Shown: positions 21,858 to 33,739 of the stretch, piece after piece
How the letters are laid out: every line of letters begins with the position of its first letter
Numbering within the stretch: the first letter of the stretch is position 1
Origin: Bimuria novae-zelandiae CBS 107.79
Lineage: Eukaryota; Ascomycota; Dothideomycetes; Pleosporales; Didymosphaeriaceae
Length of the DNA stretch: 64,000 bases
NCBI GenBank assembly: GCA_010015655.1
Contig: ML976715.1
Coordinates: 400,496-464,495 of the forward strand
Direction of reading: 5' to 3'
Made by a program: the position numbers and the translations under genes
Notes under the pieces: model-generated
The model's database searches: none
What the model was told of the DNA's origin: nothing
Seen by the model: the letters and a program-made list of their open reading frames with translations, nothing else

Positions 21858-24274
21858 ATGGCACCTGGACCTGTTTCAAGCAGCGGCAGTTCCTCAGGAC
21901 CACATGCATTCCCGGCTGCTTTAGAGAGCAGGATCTCGAACCCCGGGAAAAAGCGCCCTCTTGTGGTGTCCGTGCGGCCTGATTCTCGGCAGAAGCGCAA
22001 GGTAACAAGGGCTTGCGATGCATGCAAGACGAGCAAAGCGAAATGTTCGGGCACACATCCATGTGACAGCTGTGAGAAACGAGGCCGGCAGTGTCGCTAC
22101 GAAGCTCGCTACTCCCGGGGCAAGCCACCACTTCCGCCGCAGTCCAGTCTTGTGCGGGAGCAAAGCATGTTCAACAATTCCTCATCGGCAGGATCGGATA
22201 ATGCTATGAGTCCTGCACAGTCACCATATCAATCTCCAGCTCAGAAACATACCGCTGACGGACTACTTCCTGCGAGAGGCAACCTCCCGACTGCTCGAAT
22301 AGCTCACCACAATCAAGTTGGGGAGCAACCACAGCAAGACGTGACATCGCGCGGCTCTCCAGACCTAGAAGTCATTGGACAATACGTAGACTCAACTTCT
22401 GGCCTATCTTTTCTTCATAGAGCTTGCCGACGACTCTCCAATCAAGACACTCAAGTACTAGGCCCACTTGCATCCACTGAGACAGACCAACCTTTGACCT
22501 CAGCTGGCGATGTACCTGTCCAGGTTCAAGGGCTTGTGCGTGTGCCAGATGTTGAAACAGCACACCGGCTTCTCAGTTCTTACTTTGATGTGTGCATCGC
22601 CACATACCGTCTGCTTCACCGTCCTAGTGTTGAGCAATGGCTACAATCGGTCCTAACTAATAGCAAAGCCCTCCTGCCACTTTGGACGGGTATTGGTCGC
22701 CCTCGCGCTGCGATTGTTCTTGCTGTACTTGCTGTAGCCATCTTCCACGAGCAGAAAGCCAAAGGCGCTGTGGCCAGCTCCTCCCCAGCCGACGCTGGCA
22801 ATCCGTTGGCAGAATGCGACGAGTTGTTTTGCGAAGCTACACGAATGACGGATGCTGAAACAGGCTTTCCAAAGCTGGAATCCGCACAAGCAAGACTAGT
22901 CCAAGTGCTCTACCTTCTCATGTCATCGCGAATGAACCAAGCCTGGTACACGTTCGGACATACGTCGCAAATCATCTCAGCCCTGGGGTTACATCGCCAA
23001 GCGGACAGGAAACGACACTCACAACAACATGACTACATCAAAGAACAATGCCAGAAACGGACTTTCTGGGTCGCTTACATCCTTGATAAATACCTAGCCT
23101 TCGTCTTCGGAAGGCCAAGACATTACCATGACGATGATATCGACCAGGTCTTGCCTGACCCCGTGAACGATGACAACATGGGCGTAGCGGGCATCTTAGG
23201 GGAAACTATGGACGACTGTCACATTGAGTCACTCATTCACCACGCCAGGCTTGCTCAGATAGCTGAAAAGATATCACGCGAAGTGTATTCAATCAAACCC
23301 ATTCCGGACCACGATCGTATCACGGCATCGCATCACATAGGCCGTGAGTTGCGAAGGTGGAAAGCTTCGTTGCCCCCATTTTTAGGTGCCATCAAACCGT
23401 CGAGCCTTATAGCTAGCTTCCGTCGTCAAGCAGTAGTTTTGAAGCTGGCATATTGCCACGCGGTGATAATGGCGCATCGCCCGTTCCTGTTGAAGAACCT
23501 GAGTAACCGTCCTGAGACGCGCGACCTGGCCCAGGAGAGTATCTCTGAGTGCGTAAGCGCCGCACAATCAGTTCTTGAGAGTGTTGATCGAATGGCGCAA
23601 GACGGCCAACTCTTTCACGCTTTCTGGTGGACTCATTATGTAAGTCATCTTTTCTGCTACGGTTGAAACATATCAACGGGAGAAAGAAACGTCAAGTACT
23701 GCGCGCCTTCCTTTTTTTCGCAACTATACATTATAAATGGCACTAATATTCAGATAACTGTGTTCTCAACATTCTTTCCCCCTTTCGGATCTCACAGTCC
23801 TAATACAATGTTTAGGTATGCTTCTGCGCTTTGGCCGTCATTTACGTGTGGGCGATTCAACAAAGCATCAGTCATTCCATGCTCAATCATACCAGCCTCG
23901 CAAAGATTTTTGACCTGGCCGAACGATGCCTGGTACATTTAGCGCGGGCAACTGCCAGCAACTCTCCGAGCCGCAGGTATAGCATAATTCTCCAAGGGTT
24001 ACGGGCTGAGGCAAAGCGCAAGACAGCACGACGACCGGCCGATGCCGTCACTGCGATACCCAACACAGATCTCTCTAGTGCACTAAGCCCCCTCAACCCG
24101 GACAGAAACTTGGAAACGATGCTTTTCACCAACACGTTGGAACCCCTCTTCGGCAGCCCAATCGACGCTGTCCTGCCGGATATGTCAAGCTTTCTCGACA
24201 ACTGGCAGACCACCGACTGGCTTGGTCTGGATTGTTCAGCCTTCGTTGGCTTCGAAACTACGCCTATGGACTAG
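21858..24274 (+). CDS. Zn2Cys6 transcription factor
   Basis: Two exons, 21858-23639 and 23816-24274, with a 176-bp intron (donor GTAAGT, acceptor TAG, phase 0). The product is 746 aa. Residues 53-79 form the binuclear zinc cluster with spacing C-x2-C-x6-C-x5-C-x2-C-x6-C (core RACDACKTSKAKC), flanked by basic residues. A disordered Ser/Gln-rich linker follows, then the fungal-specific middle homology domain (about 260-600, including GLHRQADRK and KRTFWVAYILDKYLAFVFGR). The exon junction falls after FWWTHY and continues into FCALAVIYVWAIQQ, as usual in this family. The start ATG at 21858 was preferred over an in-frame ATG at 21684, because the upstream stretch overlaps the operator array and looks non-coding. 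It is a likely pathway-specific regulator of the flanking reductase, transporter and NRPS-like genes. Confidence 0.85.
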
Positions 24275-24659
24275 AATTTCGTTCCTACAGTGCTAGAGAT
24301 CTTGAGTTTAGTTTAACACCAATTACCTATCCTTTGGTTACCACACCGTACTCGCGGGTTGCATTTTTCCCCCAAACAGACCATCATAATCCACCGCCCC
24401 TCGCCACTGTGCCTTGTTGCCACAGAAAAAGCAAGAAGGGTCGGTGAACAGGAGCCACGGGAGCCTTAAAGTGTTATTTTGCTCGACACGTAACATAGGC
24501 CACCGACTTTTATCGAAGCAAGCTGCCTGAATTCGCACACAAATTCTGTATAATCAAGAACAAACCGTTTTTGTATTATCTGTTCTGGCATACACAACGT
24601 GCCCAAATGAGTGGGAACCTCTCGATCGCAACCCATCCACCCGTACAACGACTAAGTAT
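24275..24659. other. Intergenic, convergent 3' flanks
   Basis: Lies between the stop of the regulator and the stop of the transporter gene. No feature was recognised. Confidence 0.5.
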
Positions 24660-26393
24660 CTACAATGTATACTTGAACAGTGGAGATTTATCGCCCAAAT
24701 CTATAAGCTGCTCGTCGGTATATCTCGCCCTGACCTCATCTTCAGAGAGCCTTGCTTTGCGATAGTTGCCCCACTTGTACGAGAGCTCCAAAAGGAAGGC
24801 GACGATGCAGCCAGTAGCGCCGAAAGCGAGCGACAGTCCGAACCCGGTGTAGTACTTCGGTTTCTCACTCTCCAGGTACATGTAACTCCCAATGACGCCA
24901 CCGATGTTCCCGACGCAAATGTTGAAGGCAACACCAATCGCACGTCGTCTAGTGGGCGCAAGGTTGTTCGCTGCCCAGGATGATCCCGCTGGCTGCACCG
25001 GGTAGATGCCAATGCAAGTCAAAATGATAGCGAAGAATGACGGACCGATGTTTCCGGACAAGTCGCCCTTGAAGGAGATGACGACGGCGTACCCAACGAA
25101 GATGCAACAAAGCGGGATGGCGACGAACGGAAGTCTCCAGTAAAAGCGGTCGGACAATCGGGCGAAAACGATCGCGGAGATGGCGCCGGCGACATACGGT
25201 GGCACTGTCATGAGCTGCGCGTTGGTATTGTTGAACCCCATAGCCTTGGTGATGGTTGGAAGCGTGAACTTGGTACCTTCACTCTTGTTAGCATGAAACG
25301 TCGACACCGGAATCGCTACGAACTTACCGTACGAGCAAGCTGAGCTACAAAGTAAGATGTACGCCTGCATATAAAGTCGCCAGTTGGTCAAGACCATACG
25401 CAAATCTTTCCAGCGGAACCGATCCTCGCTCTCTTCCTGGTACCTGCCACCATCCTTGATGAACTTCTGCAGCTCAAGGTATCGGATCTCGTCTGGCTTC
25501 AACCAGCGCATTGATAGCGCTGGAGAATCGATCAGCAGAAAGAAGCATGAAATGCCGAGAAGGACAGTCACAATTCCCTCCAGCAGAAAGATCCAGCGCC
25601 AGCCTTCGTATCCGCCTACCCCGTCCATCTTCGCGATCGCGGCAGCAAGGAGGCCAGAAAAAGCACCCGAGAGAGCGCTAGCGCAGTAAAAGTACGAGAT
25701 GCGCGTCGCCAGGTCCTTGGGCATGTACCAGGAAGAGCACAAATATACGGCACCAGGAAAGAAGCCAGCTCTAAAACGTTGCGGTTAGATGTCGGTAAAC
25801 TGGCGCTAGGGGCCTTTCAGCAAGATGGTGCTTACTCGAAGACTCCAAGAAGAATACGGGTGACCAGAAGGCCAGTAAAGTTCTGGACGACACCCATCAT
25901 CGTCATGATGATGCCCCAACAAACTATCAGGATGCCTAAGTACACCGATGGCCTCTTGAATTTCTTCAAAAGTATGTTACTCGGAACTTCCAGCAACACG
26001 TAGGGCACGAAAAAGACAGAGAGCACAACGTTCCATTCAACGCCGTTCAAGCCCAGATCTTCAATCATTCCTTCGATCTTCGCATTACCAACGTTCGCCC
26101 GGTCGATATGCGAGATGAGGTAGAGGACAGCCAACATGGGGACTAGGCGGATATCAACCTGTAGCCGTTAGCAAAGCCTACGTTCCATTCTCGGATCGTC
26201 GTCGTACCTTGTGCACCACTCTCTTGACCTTGTCCTCCGGATAGTTGGTGTAGAACTCTGCGTCTTCTGATGAGAGGCCGAGTACGTTGATGCCTCCAAT
26301 ATGAACGATCTGGTTGGGTTTCGCCATCGTTAAGGAGTCATTCTTTTCGTCCACGTACTCGATCTCGCGTTTCTCGTCTGCGAGAGTTGGCAT
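24660..26393 (-). CDS. MFS transporter, anion:cation symporter (Dal5/Tna1-like)
   Basis: Three exons on the minus strand: 26208-26393, 25836-26158 and 24660-25770. The introns are 49 bp (branch TGCTAAC) and 65 bp (branch ATCTAAC). The product is 539 aa with about 12 transmembrane segments. The family signature SHIDRANVGNAKIEGMIEDL lies in TM1, followed by SVFFVPYVLLEVPSNILLKK, typical of the fungal ACS family that carries allantoate, nicotinate, pantothenate and similar organic anions. The loop motif RLSDRFYWRLP follows TM7. The N-terminal 60 residues are hydrophilic and contain an acidic patch. It is divergent from the NRPS-like gene over 541 bp, so it may import a precursor or export a product of that enzyme; this role is inferred. 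Confidence 0.88.
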
Positions 26394-26934
26394 GATGACG
26401 ATGCTCTGGCTTGGAGGGCTTCAGCAACAGACTGAGCGTGAGAAACAAGGCAGGGGGCCACGTATTGGGTCTATCGGGCTCATCACAAAGGTTATATATA
26501 CGTCAGTGAAGGCAGGGGTGATCCTTCCTGATCGCGTGGTTTCCGGAGAAACATGCACGATCCAGTCCGGGGAAGACCAGCCAAGCATCGCCGAGGAAGA
26601 CTATACTATCCCGCTCGCACGATTCAAACCCCATGGGCAAGATTGCGGGGAAGTTCAGGCCACACCGGATGCTCGTTGGGGCGGTAGCGTAGAATTGGAG
26701 TCACGGATTATAATCCGACCAATAACGCGGTTTTCCGTTCCGGAGGCTCACCCGCACTAGGGCGGCCTTCATGGTCACGGAAATTCATTTGACACCACGC
26801 CGTTCCACGAACCGTCGCCTCCATGTAGATCACTAACCATATTCGTTGCGATACTATCTTTAATACAAGTCCATCCTTCCCAGCATCTGGAATTGTACCA
26901 GTGTGCACGACAATCGTCACTCTTCTACTCCACC
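26394..26934. promoter_or_regulatory. Bidirectional promoter, MFS transporter / NRPS-like gene
   Basis: Holds a perfect palindrome CGGATTATAATCCG (26704-26717), i.e. two inverted CGGATT half-sites like those in the regulator promoter, and CGG-TTTT-CCG at 26728-26737. A TATA-like element (ttatatatacg, about 26491-26501) sits about 100 bp from the transporter start. Control by the adjacent Zn2Cys6 protein is inferred. Confidence 0.5.
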
Positions 26935-29900
26935 ATGGCACCTGCGCAAGTTGTCGCTCCCGCAGTCGCCAATTTCCACAACAGAACACCTTTGAAACAC
27001 ATCGTACAGCACACCGTGGGAGAGACTCACGAATCGCTCGACGAGTCTCCTATACGAACGGTGGATGCCCTGATTAGACACCGCGCACGCGCTAAGCCCG
27101 ACGCGACCATCGTCGCCTATCCGTCTTCAGAGGTTGACTATGTCGACTACTCAATGCAACAATTAGATGTGTTTGCATATCGAGTAGGAAGGTAAGTGCT
27201 CCTGTCACAACTTTGGTAGACATATACTTGTGGGGGAAGAGTCTCCCTTCTGCTTAGCTGAGAGATGCGCTCAGTACCATCCTCTATCGGTTCATACACT
27301 GACTTTGCATGCGGGTCGACAGGCATTATCAACAATGGATCCTATCACGAACTTCGTCTGCCACGAAGCCCACTACTGTCGCCCTACTGGGCCCGTCGAA
27401 TTTTGATTATGCCATCTCCATGCTCGCACTTACGAAACTTGGCCACACCGTGTTGTTTCTCTCCACGCGAATCTCGCAGATAGCGATTGAGTCGCTGATC
27501 GAAACTACCGGAGCTACGTATTTACTAGCGGACCCGAGATACATGGAGACAGCCAATGCGGTCACACACAATATACCACATGTGCATGCTGCAGAGATCG
27601 CGTCCTCTTCCATCTTCAACTTTCCGATCGAAGTCCACGCGGACACGCGCATGAATCGTCAACTCGACCCAGAGGTTGAAACGTTCAACAGTGTTTATAT
27701 TATCCACTCTAGCGGTAAGTGCTCCCTCAACTAAGGCCTTCTCGTCACTGATCAAATGTAGGATCGACAGGATTGCCTAAACCGATTTACCAATCACACA
27801 AGAGTGCTGTCGCCAATTATGCTATCAGTATGGACATGAAGGCGTTCATCACCTTGCCTCTCTACCACAACCACGGCATATGCAATTTCTTCCGAGCCAT
27901 TCATTCTTGCAAATCCATATATTTGTACAACGCCGACCTTCCATTGACACAACCTTACCTTACAAGTATCTTGCGCAAAAACGACTTCGAGATCTTCTAT
28001 GGGGTTCCATACGCTCTGAAGCTCTTGGCTGAGACGACCGAGGGTATTGAACTCCTTAGGCAGTTGAAGGTTGTCATGTACGGTGGAAGCGCGTGTCCGG
28101 ACGAGCTTGGGAACCTGTTGGTTGAACAGGGTGTCAACCTTGTAGGACATTACGGAGCGTAAGTGGCTTACGACACCCCTCGTCTCAGTGTCACTAACCT
28201 CTGTTAGCACCGAGGTCGGACAGCTCATGACATCGTTCCGTCCAGCTGGCGACAAGGCGTGGAACTACGTACGAGAGAACGACAAGCTCAAGCCGTTTCT
28301 GAAGTGGGTTCCACAAGGACCCAATCTCTACGAGTGTGTTGTCACCAATGGGTGGCCCTCCAAGGTCGCATCCAACCGGCCTGATGACAGCTATGCCACG
28401 AAGGATCTATTCGAGCCTCATCCCAGCATCCCTGGAGCGTGGAAGTATATTGCAAGACTCGACGACACACTTGTTCTGGTGAATGGCGAGAAGTTCAACC
28501 CCGTGATGATGGAGGGTAAGATCCGGTCACACAAAGCTGTTACCGAGACCATAGTGTTTGGGGCTGGTCGACCTTATCTCGGCATGCTCGTCGTTCCATC
28601 TCCGGCAATGAAAGGCTGGTCGAATGAGGAAATTGTCGATCAAGTCTACCCTGTCATTGAGGAGGCAAACCAAGCAGTGGAGGTAAGTTGATACATCTTC
28701 CCAAGCACGTGTCACCCGGCCGTATAATCTCCGCTTGCGTAGCAGAACCACCGACTCGTTCGGGGGTGCTGTTAGGGTGGCTTGCAATTCTCTCACATTT
28801 GGTATTTGCATCATGTGCCATGAGGAACATCAAGCGCTTCGCTATCACCAAGTACATATATCCGAGCTAACGCCTCCATTTTTAGGCCTATGCACGGATC
28901 TCCCGAGACATGGTAAAGATCCTTCCCCACGACTGCCCGTTTCCCCGGACAGACAAAGGGAGCATAATCAGGCAGGCCTTCTACAAGCAGTTCGCCAAAG
29001 AGATCAACGATGCCTACGATACCGTAGCTCTTGCCAGTGGTGATCTGAAGACGCTTCCTTTGCCGGAGCTAGAAGAGTTCGTGCGCACACTACTCGCGAA
29101 ATGTGAGTCCGATTCCTCGGTAGGCTGTTGTATCACCCATCAAGTGTCAACTTAAAAGGCTTAGCCGACGCCGGGTAGTTACGTCTTGGCTAACCATACT
29201 TAGGTATACCTAGAACTGAGGGAATCAGCAGCACTGCCGATTTCTTCTCACTTGGCCTTGATTCCCTGCAATCGATTCAAATGAGGACAGCAATCCTGAA
29301 GTCTATTGACATCGGCGGCAAGGCCCTCGGCCAAAACGTCGTTTTCGAATATCCTTCGATCGCCGCATTGAGCGCACATCTCTACAACATGCGAACCGGT
29401 CAGACGGTTCAAAAGGGGGCCATCGAGGATGACATGATGGGCCTAGTTGAGAAATACGGGGATTTTGCACCGAAGGCACCAGCTCATACTATGGTAAGTA
29501 AGCCCATGGTGCTGACTTGGAATGACGAGACACTGAAATCGATCTCATTCTGGTGCATGCTGAGACAGTGCAGGTTGTCACAGGTGCAACCGGATCCCTG
29601 GGCGCTCATGTTGCCGCACAGCTCGCCGTACGTCCCGATATTGCCACAGTATACTGTCTCGTCCGCGCTCGAGACGCTAACGACTCCAAACGCCGTCTCC
29701 GAAAATCACTTCTTCAACGCAAGGTCTATCACACACTTCCTCGGGCCGCACGAAAGAAGATCCAAGCGATTCCATCAAATCTGTCCGAGCCACACCTAGG
29801 CATTTCCGAAAACGTGTACACCACTCTGACCCAAAGCCTACGCGGTGTCATTCACTGTGCGTGGTCTGTTAACTTCAACCTTGGCCTATTGAGCTTTGAG

Positions 29901-30944
29901 AAAGACTGCATCGCAGGCGTACGCAATCTCCTCGATCTCTGCCATGCCGTATCGGGGCCGCAGCCTGCCTCGTTCGATTTTTGCTCTTCGGTCAGCACCG
30001 TTGCGCGATGCCCTTCTATTGAAACCCCCGAGACGCTGCCAGATATTTCGTGGGCACAGAACATGGGGTACGCGCAGTCAAAGCTGGTCGCCGAGAACCT
30101 TTGCATGCGAGCGGCCAAAGCAACGGGTATCCGAGCTCGGGTACTCCGCGTCGGACAGATCGTTGCAGATACCGTCCATGGCGTATGGAACGCAACAGAG
30201 GGCATCCCTATGATTATGCAAACAGCGTTGACCGTCGGTGCACTACCACGTCTCCAGGAGACACCTTCCTGGACGCCGGTCGACATCGTGGCCAAAGCAG
30301 TCACCGAGATCTCCTTGTCTGACGCAGGCGCCATCGTGGCCAACGTCACGAACGCGAAGATCTTTGACTGGACAAACGACTTGCTTCCCGCGTTGCGCAG
30401 TGCTGGTTTGGTCTTCGAAGAGGTTGAACCGAGGGAGTGGGTGCGCCGGTTGAGGGCATCAGACCCCGACCCAATTGCCAATCCTCCAATCAAGTTGGTG
30501 GATTTCTTTGCGTCCAAGTACGACCGCGATACCTTTGGCCCAGGGCGCACATACCGGACCGAAACCGCACGGCATTACTCGCCTAGTCTGGATAGCGCAC
30601 CCGTGCTCAGTCAGGACTTTGTGAACAAGTTCGTGCAATTTTTCATGACTTCAGCTTGGAAACAGCCACCAGACTCTTCTAAGCCCATGGCCACCAAGTC
30701 AAGGAAACAGGTTATCTTCCTTGTCAGCCCAAGTAGTTGCGACAAGACCGCCGTCGGGCAAGCCCTCAGCACTCGCATTAAGGCGCCTTTCATCGAAGGA
30801 GACTCCCTGCACACCCAGGACGCCGTTGCCCGTATTAGTAATAGCTCTACCCTCCTGGATAGCGACTGGATCCCCTGGTTGGAGCGTGTCAAGCGTCGTG
30901 CTAGCGAGACCCTGACCGACCTTGGCTACGACCGCGTTATCGTA

Positions 30945-30979
30945 CAAAGGGTAATCTCAATAAAGTCGGCCGTCATGTG
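30945..30979 (+). repeat. Left terminal inverted repeat of the Tc1/mariner element
   Basis: Starts caaagggtaatctcaataaa. Its reverse complement occurs at 32652-32686 with 31 consecutive identical bases from the tip. Confidence 0.92.
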
Positions 30980-32651
30980 ACTTGCCAAGAAGCTAGCGCG
31001 TCACTAGCGGAACAGAGTCTCCGAGCCTCCGAGCCTCTAAGAGCTCTGTAGAGCGTCAACACCTACACTTCAACCTCACGTTTCTCACTCAATATGGCTT
31101 CAAATCCTGCCAAAAAAAGCTCTCGATTGCTTTTAGAAGCCCAGCTAGCTGCTATCGTCGTTCTCAGGACAAAATACAACCTCACTTTCCCAGAAATCGC
31201 TACTGATTTGGGTATAACTGACCACGCCTGTGGTAAGGCATTTCGACGCGTCAAAGGCGCCGCAAAGGGCGACTCACTGCAGGAATTGCTAGCTGCAACA
31301 CCTACAGTCAAGCAGTCTCCTCCTGGCAGACCTGTAAAGGTACGCGATGGCTCTACGCTGAGCGCAAGACTACGGCATGACATCATCGTATATGGCACCT
31401 ACCGGGTGCATGACGCTGTCAGAGACCTCTGCGCAGAAGCTGGCATCACACTTAGTAAGAATACAGTCTATAACATTGCTAGGGAGCACCGCGACAAGCA
31501 GCACCTATACGTAATAACTTGTAGAGTACGACCTAAAAAACTAGCGCTTAGTAGCAATAACAAGGACTAGCGACTATAGTACTATGCCTAGCTTAAGGCT
31601 GAATATAACCTACACTTTCCACGCATTATATTCGTCTGCTATAATAAGACCTCTAAGTCTATTAGCGGGAGCAATATACGTAGCGGAAAGTAGAGGATTT
31701 TAAGACTAGTTAGATAAGATAGTAACGTTTACGCACTGCCTGCAACGCTACCTAAATTTAGTCTTATAATTTACGCTACTACTTTAACTAATACTACTTG
31801 CTCCTATTAACGCCCTTGCGTTATTTAGGCTTAGGATAATAATAAGAGCTATAAGGACCTTATATAACGCGTCTCCTATATAAATAATATAGTAAAGGAG
31901 GCTCTTAAGGTTAAACGCTCTTGCGCGACTGTCGCTAGCACTAATAAAGAGTAATAACTATAAGAAATTAACCGCAATATTACCTATAATAATAGTTAAC
32001 GCTAAGCTACTAATAAGGCTACTAGTAAGAAGGGTGGAGCTCTTCGCGTAAGTATTAAGAAACCTCTTACTATTAAAAAGTTCTTTAAAATAGAGGAGTT
32101 TGTATACAACGAAGGGAAGGGCATGAACGGCATCTAGTACGTAGAGAACATACTTAAGAAACACCTATTCCCTTATTACTACACTATACGCGATAATAAC
32201 TTAGGCGTAACTATTTATTTAATTTAAGATAATGTTCGCCTACACTTACTAGGTCTCTAGTACTGCCAGCCAGAAATTAAAGCTCTAGGAATTAAGTTTG
32301 GCCCTCAGCCTCCCAATTCACCCAACTTACACCCAATTGAGCGCTGTTTTGGGCGTCTAGAAGGTTTTTTGGCAAGTTACGAATGCCTATCAAGTTCTAA
32401 GGAGGCCAAAAAGGCTGCAGAACAGTACATAAAGGAGGTCTGGCAAGGTGATGAGACACTCAGGCAGTATATGGCCGAAAAGCTTCATCCTACCTACTTT
32501 ATGCGCGTTGCAGAGCTCTGCGAGGACGCAGGTGGCCAGAACAACTTTACAGCATAATTAGAACATCTTATTTGGGTGTATTTGCTTATATTTTAGATGG
32601 AATCAAGATGCGCGACTTTTGAAGTTGCTACCCCTGCAGGAATCCCTGCTG

Positions 32652-32686
32652 CACGTGACGGCCGACTTTATTGAGATTACCCTTTG
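32652..32686 (-). repeat. Right terminal inverted repeat of the Tc1/mariner element
   Basis: Inverted partner of 30945-30979; followed by the duplicated TA and then the resumed kinase reading frame at 32689. Confidence 0.92.
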
Positions 32687-33102
32687 TATCTTGCTCCGCT
32701 ATGAGCTCATACCGAGCCAAACTTCGTGAATTATCAAGTACGGACGTCGACGTTGTCTTTGTGGATTTGCATCCTAAGAGAGAAGAGTCAGAGATCGATG
32801 AGGGGCCTGGTACTGATGAGGTAGATGTATTGCCGGTAGATGCTGGCGAGTCAGCAGAGATCGTTGTGAATGAAGTGCTGGAGACACTGGAGGATGCGGG
32901 GAATCTTTTGCGTGGGCAACAGGGGAGTTGAAGAGAACATTTGTGCTGTAGATATATGCGACTCGAATCAGAATTCAATACTATTCATCCAAGTGTCCAC
33001 ATAGCACTCATCACCGACAGAAAACCAACAGCAGAAGTTCAACAACCCGCGTGACTCACTCACGAGTAAGAAGTAGGAAATAGACCGGCTACCGAAAATA
33101 TT

Positions 33103-33645
33103 TTATACGAGCCGCAGGGTACCAGCAGCATACGGCATTTGTTCCACAAGAGCGCCATCCATCCACCCATCGACGTAGCACTCGCCAATGATAGAGAATG
33201 CACCCTTGCTCGACCGTAAAAGGTAAAAAGCCCGTCCATTAATAAAGGCCGCGATTTGGTCTCCATGTTTGGCCGCAGACGGAAGGATGGCCACACTGCC
33301 GTCACTTAGAACCGCCATTCGGGTACCGTAACAGACAGTAAACATGATTTGTTCCACATCCTTCAACGAGGTGAAGGAGGACGCGTCAAGTGAGTCGCGT
33401 TCCCGCTCGACCAGGGTCCACTCCACAAGTCCACCACGCTTCCACGTATTTTTGAAGTTATTCTTATCGCAGCCTCTTTCAGCGAGCGAGCGATCGGCCC
33501 AAAGCTTTATCTGTGACGGTTCAGTATGGAAGCTTGGGCCACCCGCGTACCTGCGGCCCGTGCACGTGATCCACACAGTATATAGCTCTATAGAGTAGCT
33601 TCTTAATTAATAACGATTGCCTTAACACCCTTTTTTAACTTTATA
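33103..33645 (-). pseudogene. 3' part of a HET-domain gene
   Basis: Minus-strand open frame that reads like the C-terminal half of fungal heterokaryon-incompatibility (HET) proteins: a conserved stretch with AVLSDGSVAILPSAAKHGD, then FYLLRSS and the typical IIGECYVDGWMDGALVEQM, ending at 33103. The 5' half of the same gene lies 17 kb away at 50487-51987 in the same orientation; the first 134 bp of this fragment (33512-33645) are repeated there. The edge facing the island (33600-33645) is RIP-mutated. The fragment is convergent with the NRPS-like gene, leaving 171 bp between the stops. Confidence 0.8.
33512..33645 (-). repeat. Left copy of the HET segment duplicated around the island
   Basis: Matches 50487-50620 in the same orientation without gaps at a constant offset of 16975 bp. 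It is nearly identical for the first 90 bp and increasingly changed towards the island, where many differences are C-to-T or G-to-A. Confidence 0.85.
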
Positions 33646-33739
33646 GTTATAAGCCTGGTTTGCACCTGCTAAGGCCACTACTTATAATTATTTATAGTAA
33701 TCCTATAATACCTGCCATATATAACTTATATAATAGCTA

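Larger units (their letters stand above)
30945..32686 (+). mobile_element. Tc1/mariner-type DNA transposon inside the NRPS-like gene
   Basis: 1742 bp bounded by inverted repeats: 31 perfect bases at each end, extended to 35 with one mismatch. It is flanked by TA on both sides (30943-30944 and 32687-32688), the classical Tc1/mariner target duplication. The first part of the transposase (31094-31570) starts MASNPAKKSSRLLLEAQLAA and has a helix-turn-helix region. The distal part is legible around PPNSPNLHPIERCFGRLEG (the last catalytic acidic residue region of DDE_3 transposases) and ends at 32557. Between about 31560 and 32230 the frame is broken by many RIP-type changes; the first catalytic Asp-Glu pair appears changed to Asn-Lys. 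The copy is therefore not autonomous. Confidence 0.9.
26935..32931 (+). pseudogene. NRPS-like A-T-R enzyme with C-terminal gluconokinase-like domain, split by a transposon
   Basis: Exons: 26935-27191, 27323-27715, 27763-28158, 28208-28682, 28886-29102, 29204-29493, then 29574-30944 continuing at 32689-32931 beyond an inserted transposon. Without the insert the product would be about 1213 aa. Adenylation domain (about 1-560): A3 core HSSGSTGLPKP and A5 core YGATE. Carrier domain: FFSLGLDSLQS with the phosphopantetheine serine at about 600. Thioester-reductase domain from about 677: VVTGATGSLGAHV nucleotide-binding motif and YAQSK (Tyr842, Lys846), as in aryl-acid or aminoadipate reductases. 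From about 1054 a gluconokinase-like P-loop domain follows, with PFIEGDSLH and, after the insert, SCSAMSSYRAKLREL. Its Walker A reads SPSSCDKT, lacking both glycines. As it stands translation stops at 30980, inside the transposon. It is divergent from the MFS gene. Substrate is unknown; reduction of a tethered acid to an aldehyde or alcohol is the expected chemistry. Confidence 0.85.

Noticed and set aside
32671..32931. 86-codon ORF considered as an independent small acidic protein
   Set aside because: From 32689 it continues the kinase domain of the NRPS-like gene; its first residues are transposon TIR.
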